A stretch of DNA of 64,000 nucleotides from Sceloporus undulatus (lineage: Eukaryota > Chordata > Lepidosauria > Squamata > Phrynosomatidae). Below are positions 63,670 through 64,000 of this stretch, piece by piece. The DNA lies in NCBI RefSeq assembly GCF_019175285.1, contig NC_056527.1, positions 124,000,112 to 124,064,111 on the forward strand. The letters are read 5' to 3'. The position numbers and the translations under genes were made by a program. Every line of letters starts with the position of its first letter. Within the stretch, counting starts at the first letter, position 1. Under the pieces are notes generated by a model. That model was not told where the DNA came from and did no database searches. It saw nothing but the letters and a program-made list of their open reading frames with translations.

Positions 63670-64000
63670 GTGAGCAACACATGGTCAGGCTTGCCCCATT
63701 GCCCTAAGAAGCTGCGTCAAGGCAGAATTTAAGTGCTTTAACTTCCCAATTGGTTGAGCCTCCCTAGAAAGTACATACAGAACACAGCTACCCAGTGGAT
63801 AGCAGGACACTCAGGAGCTTTGTCATGAATGTACAAGCATGTTTGAAAAAGGAATTGGATGCAAGTGCTGAGTTTGTAATGAAGCAGTGGGTGGTTCATG
63901 AACTGGGGCTTGCCACTGATTTAAAGACAAATCTGCAAGTCTGTCTTTTGCTTGCTTTTGGCCATTTTCCTATGACTTACTGCCCAGGTGGTTGGGCTGA
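63670..64000. other. CCAR2: CCAR2 intron at the window end
   Basis: No further CCAR2 exon seen; the remaining coiled-coil exons should follow. Confidence 0.6.

Noticed and set aside
1-64000. Retroviral or other LTR elements, CRISPR arrays, tRNA or rRNA genes
   Set aside because: No paired LTRs, primer-binding sites or gag/pol/env-like blocks were noticed; tRNA-like and 5S-like pieces are SINE heads; simple repeats lack a CRISPR layout.

Overview
The window is vertebrate nuclear DNA, most likely from a squamate reptile (a lizard; a snake cannot be excluded). Coding sequence sits in short exons with GT/AG borders inside long introns. Three genes in a row on the + strand read as PDLIM2, C8orf58 and CCAR2, the order known from human 8p21. 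The non-coding DNA carries many copies of the squamate tRNA-derived Sauria SINE, two 5S-rRNA-derived SINEs of the 5S-Sauria type, BovB-like LINE ends, CR1/L2-like LINE tails and several families of short foldback DNA transposons. No prokaryotic features, CRISPR arrays or rRNA/tRNA genes were found, and no retrovirus or other LTR element was recognised.

Layout. 1-12856: the 3' half of PDLIM2 (five coding exons; the PDZ part lies before the window), then a 3' UTR with an AATAAA at 13852. About 13.9-23.0 kb: intergenic, repeat-rich, with the longest BovB-like fragment. 23136-41347: C8orf58 complete in seven coding exons, with an 11.8 kb first intron holding most of the repeats, and a 3' UTR with an AATAAA at 42599. 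42.6-45.5 kb: a short repeat-filled gap. 45.5-46.15 kb: a CpG island taken as the CCAR2 promoter, with eight exact ACTTCCGG (ETS-type) sites in an imperfect tandem array, followed by an AT-rich block. 47231-63669: CCAR2 from its start codon through 18 coding exons (about 871 residues); the last part, the rest of the C-terminal coiled coil, lies beyond the window.

Functional picture. The three genes are neighbours by conserved synteny and are not an operon. PDLIM2 is a PDZ-LIM cytoskeletal and nuclear adaptor, CCAR2 (DBC1) a nuclear regulator of SIRT1, HDAC3 and transcription/splicing, and C8orf58 an uncharacterised protein. Their control regions look different: C8orf58 has a TATA-like box and few CpGs just upstream, while CCAR2 has a TATA-less CpG island dense in ETS sites. 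The exon calls rest on reading frame, splice phase and recalled human protein sequences; no alignment was run.
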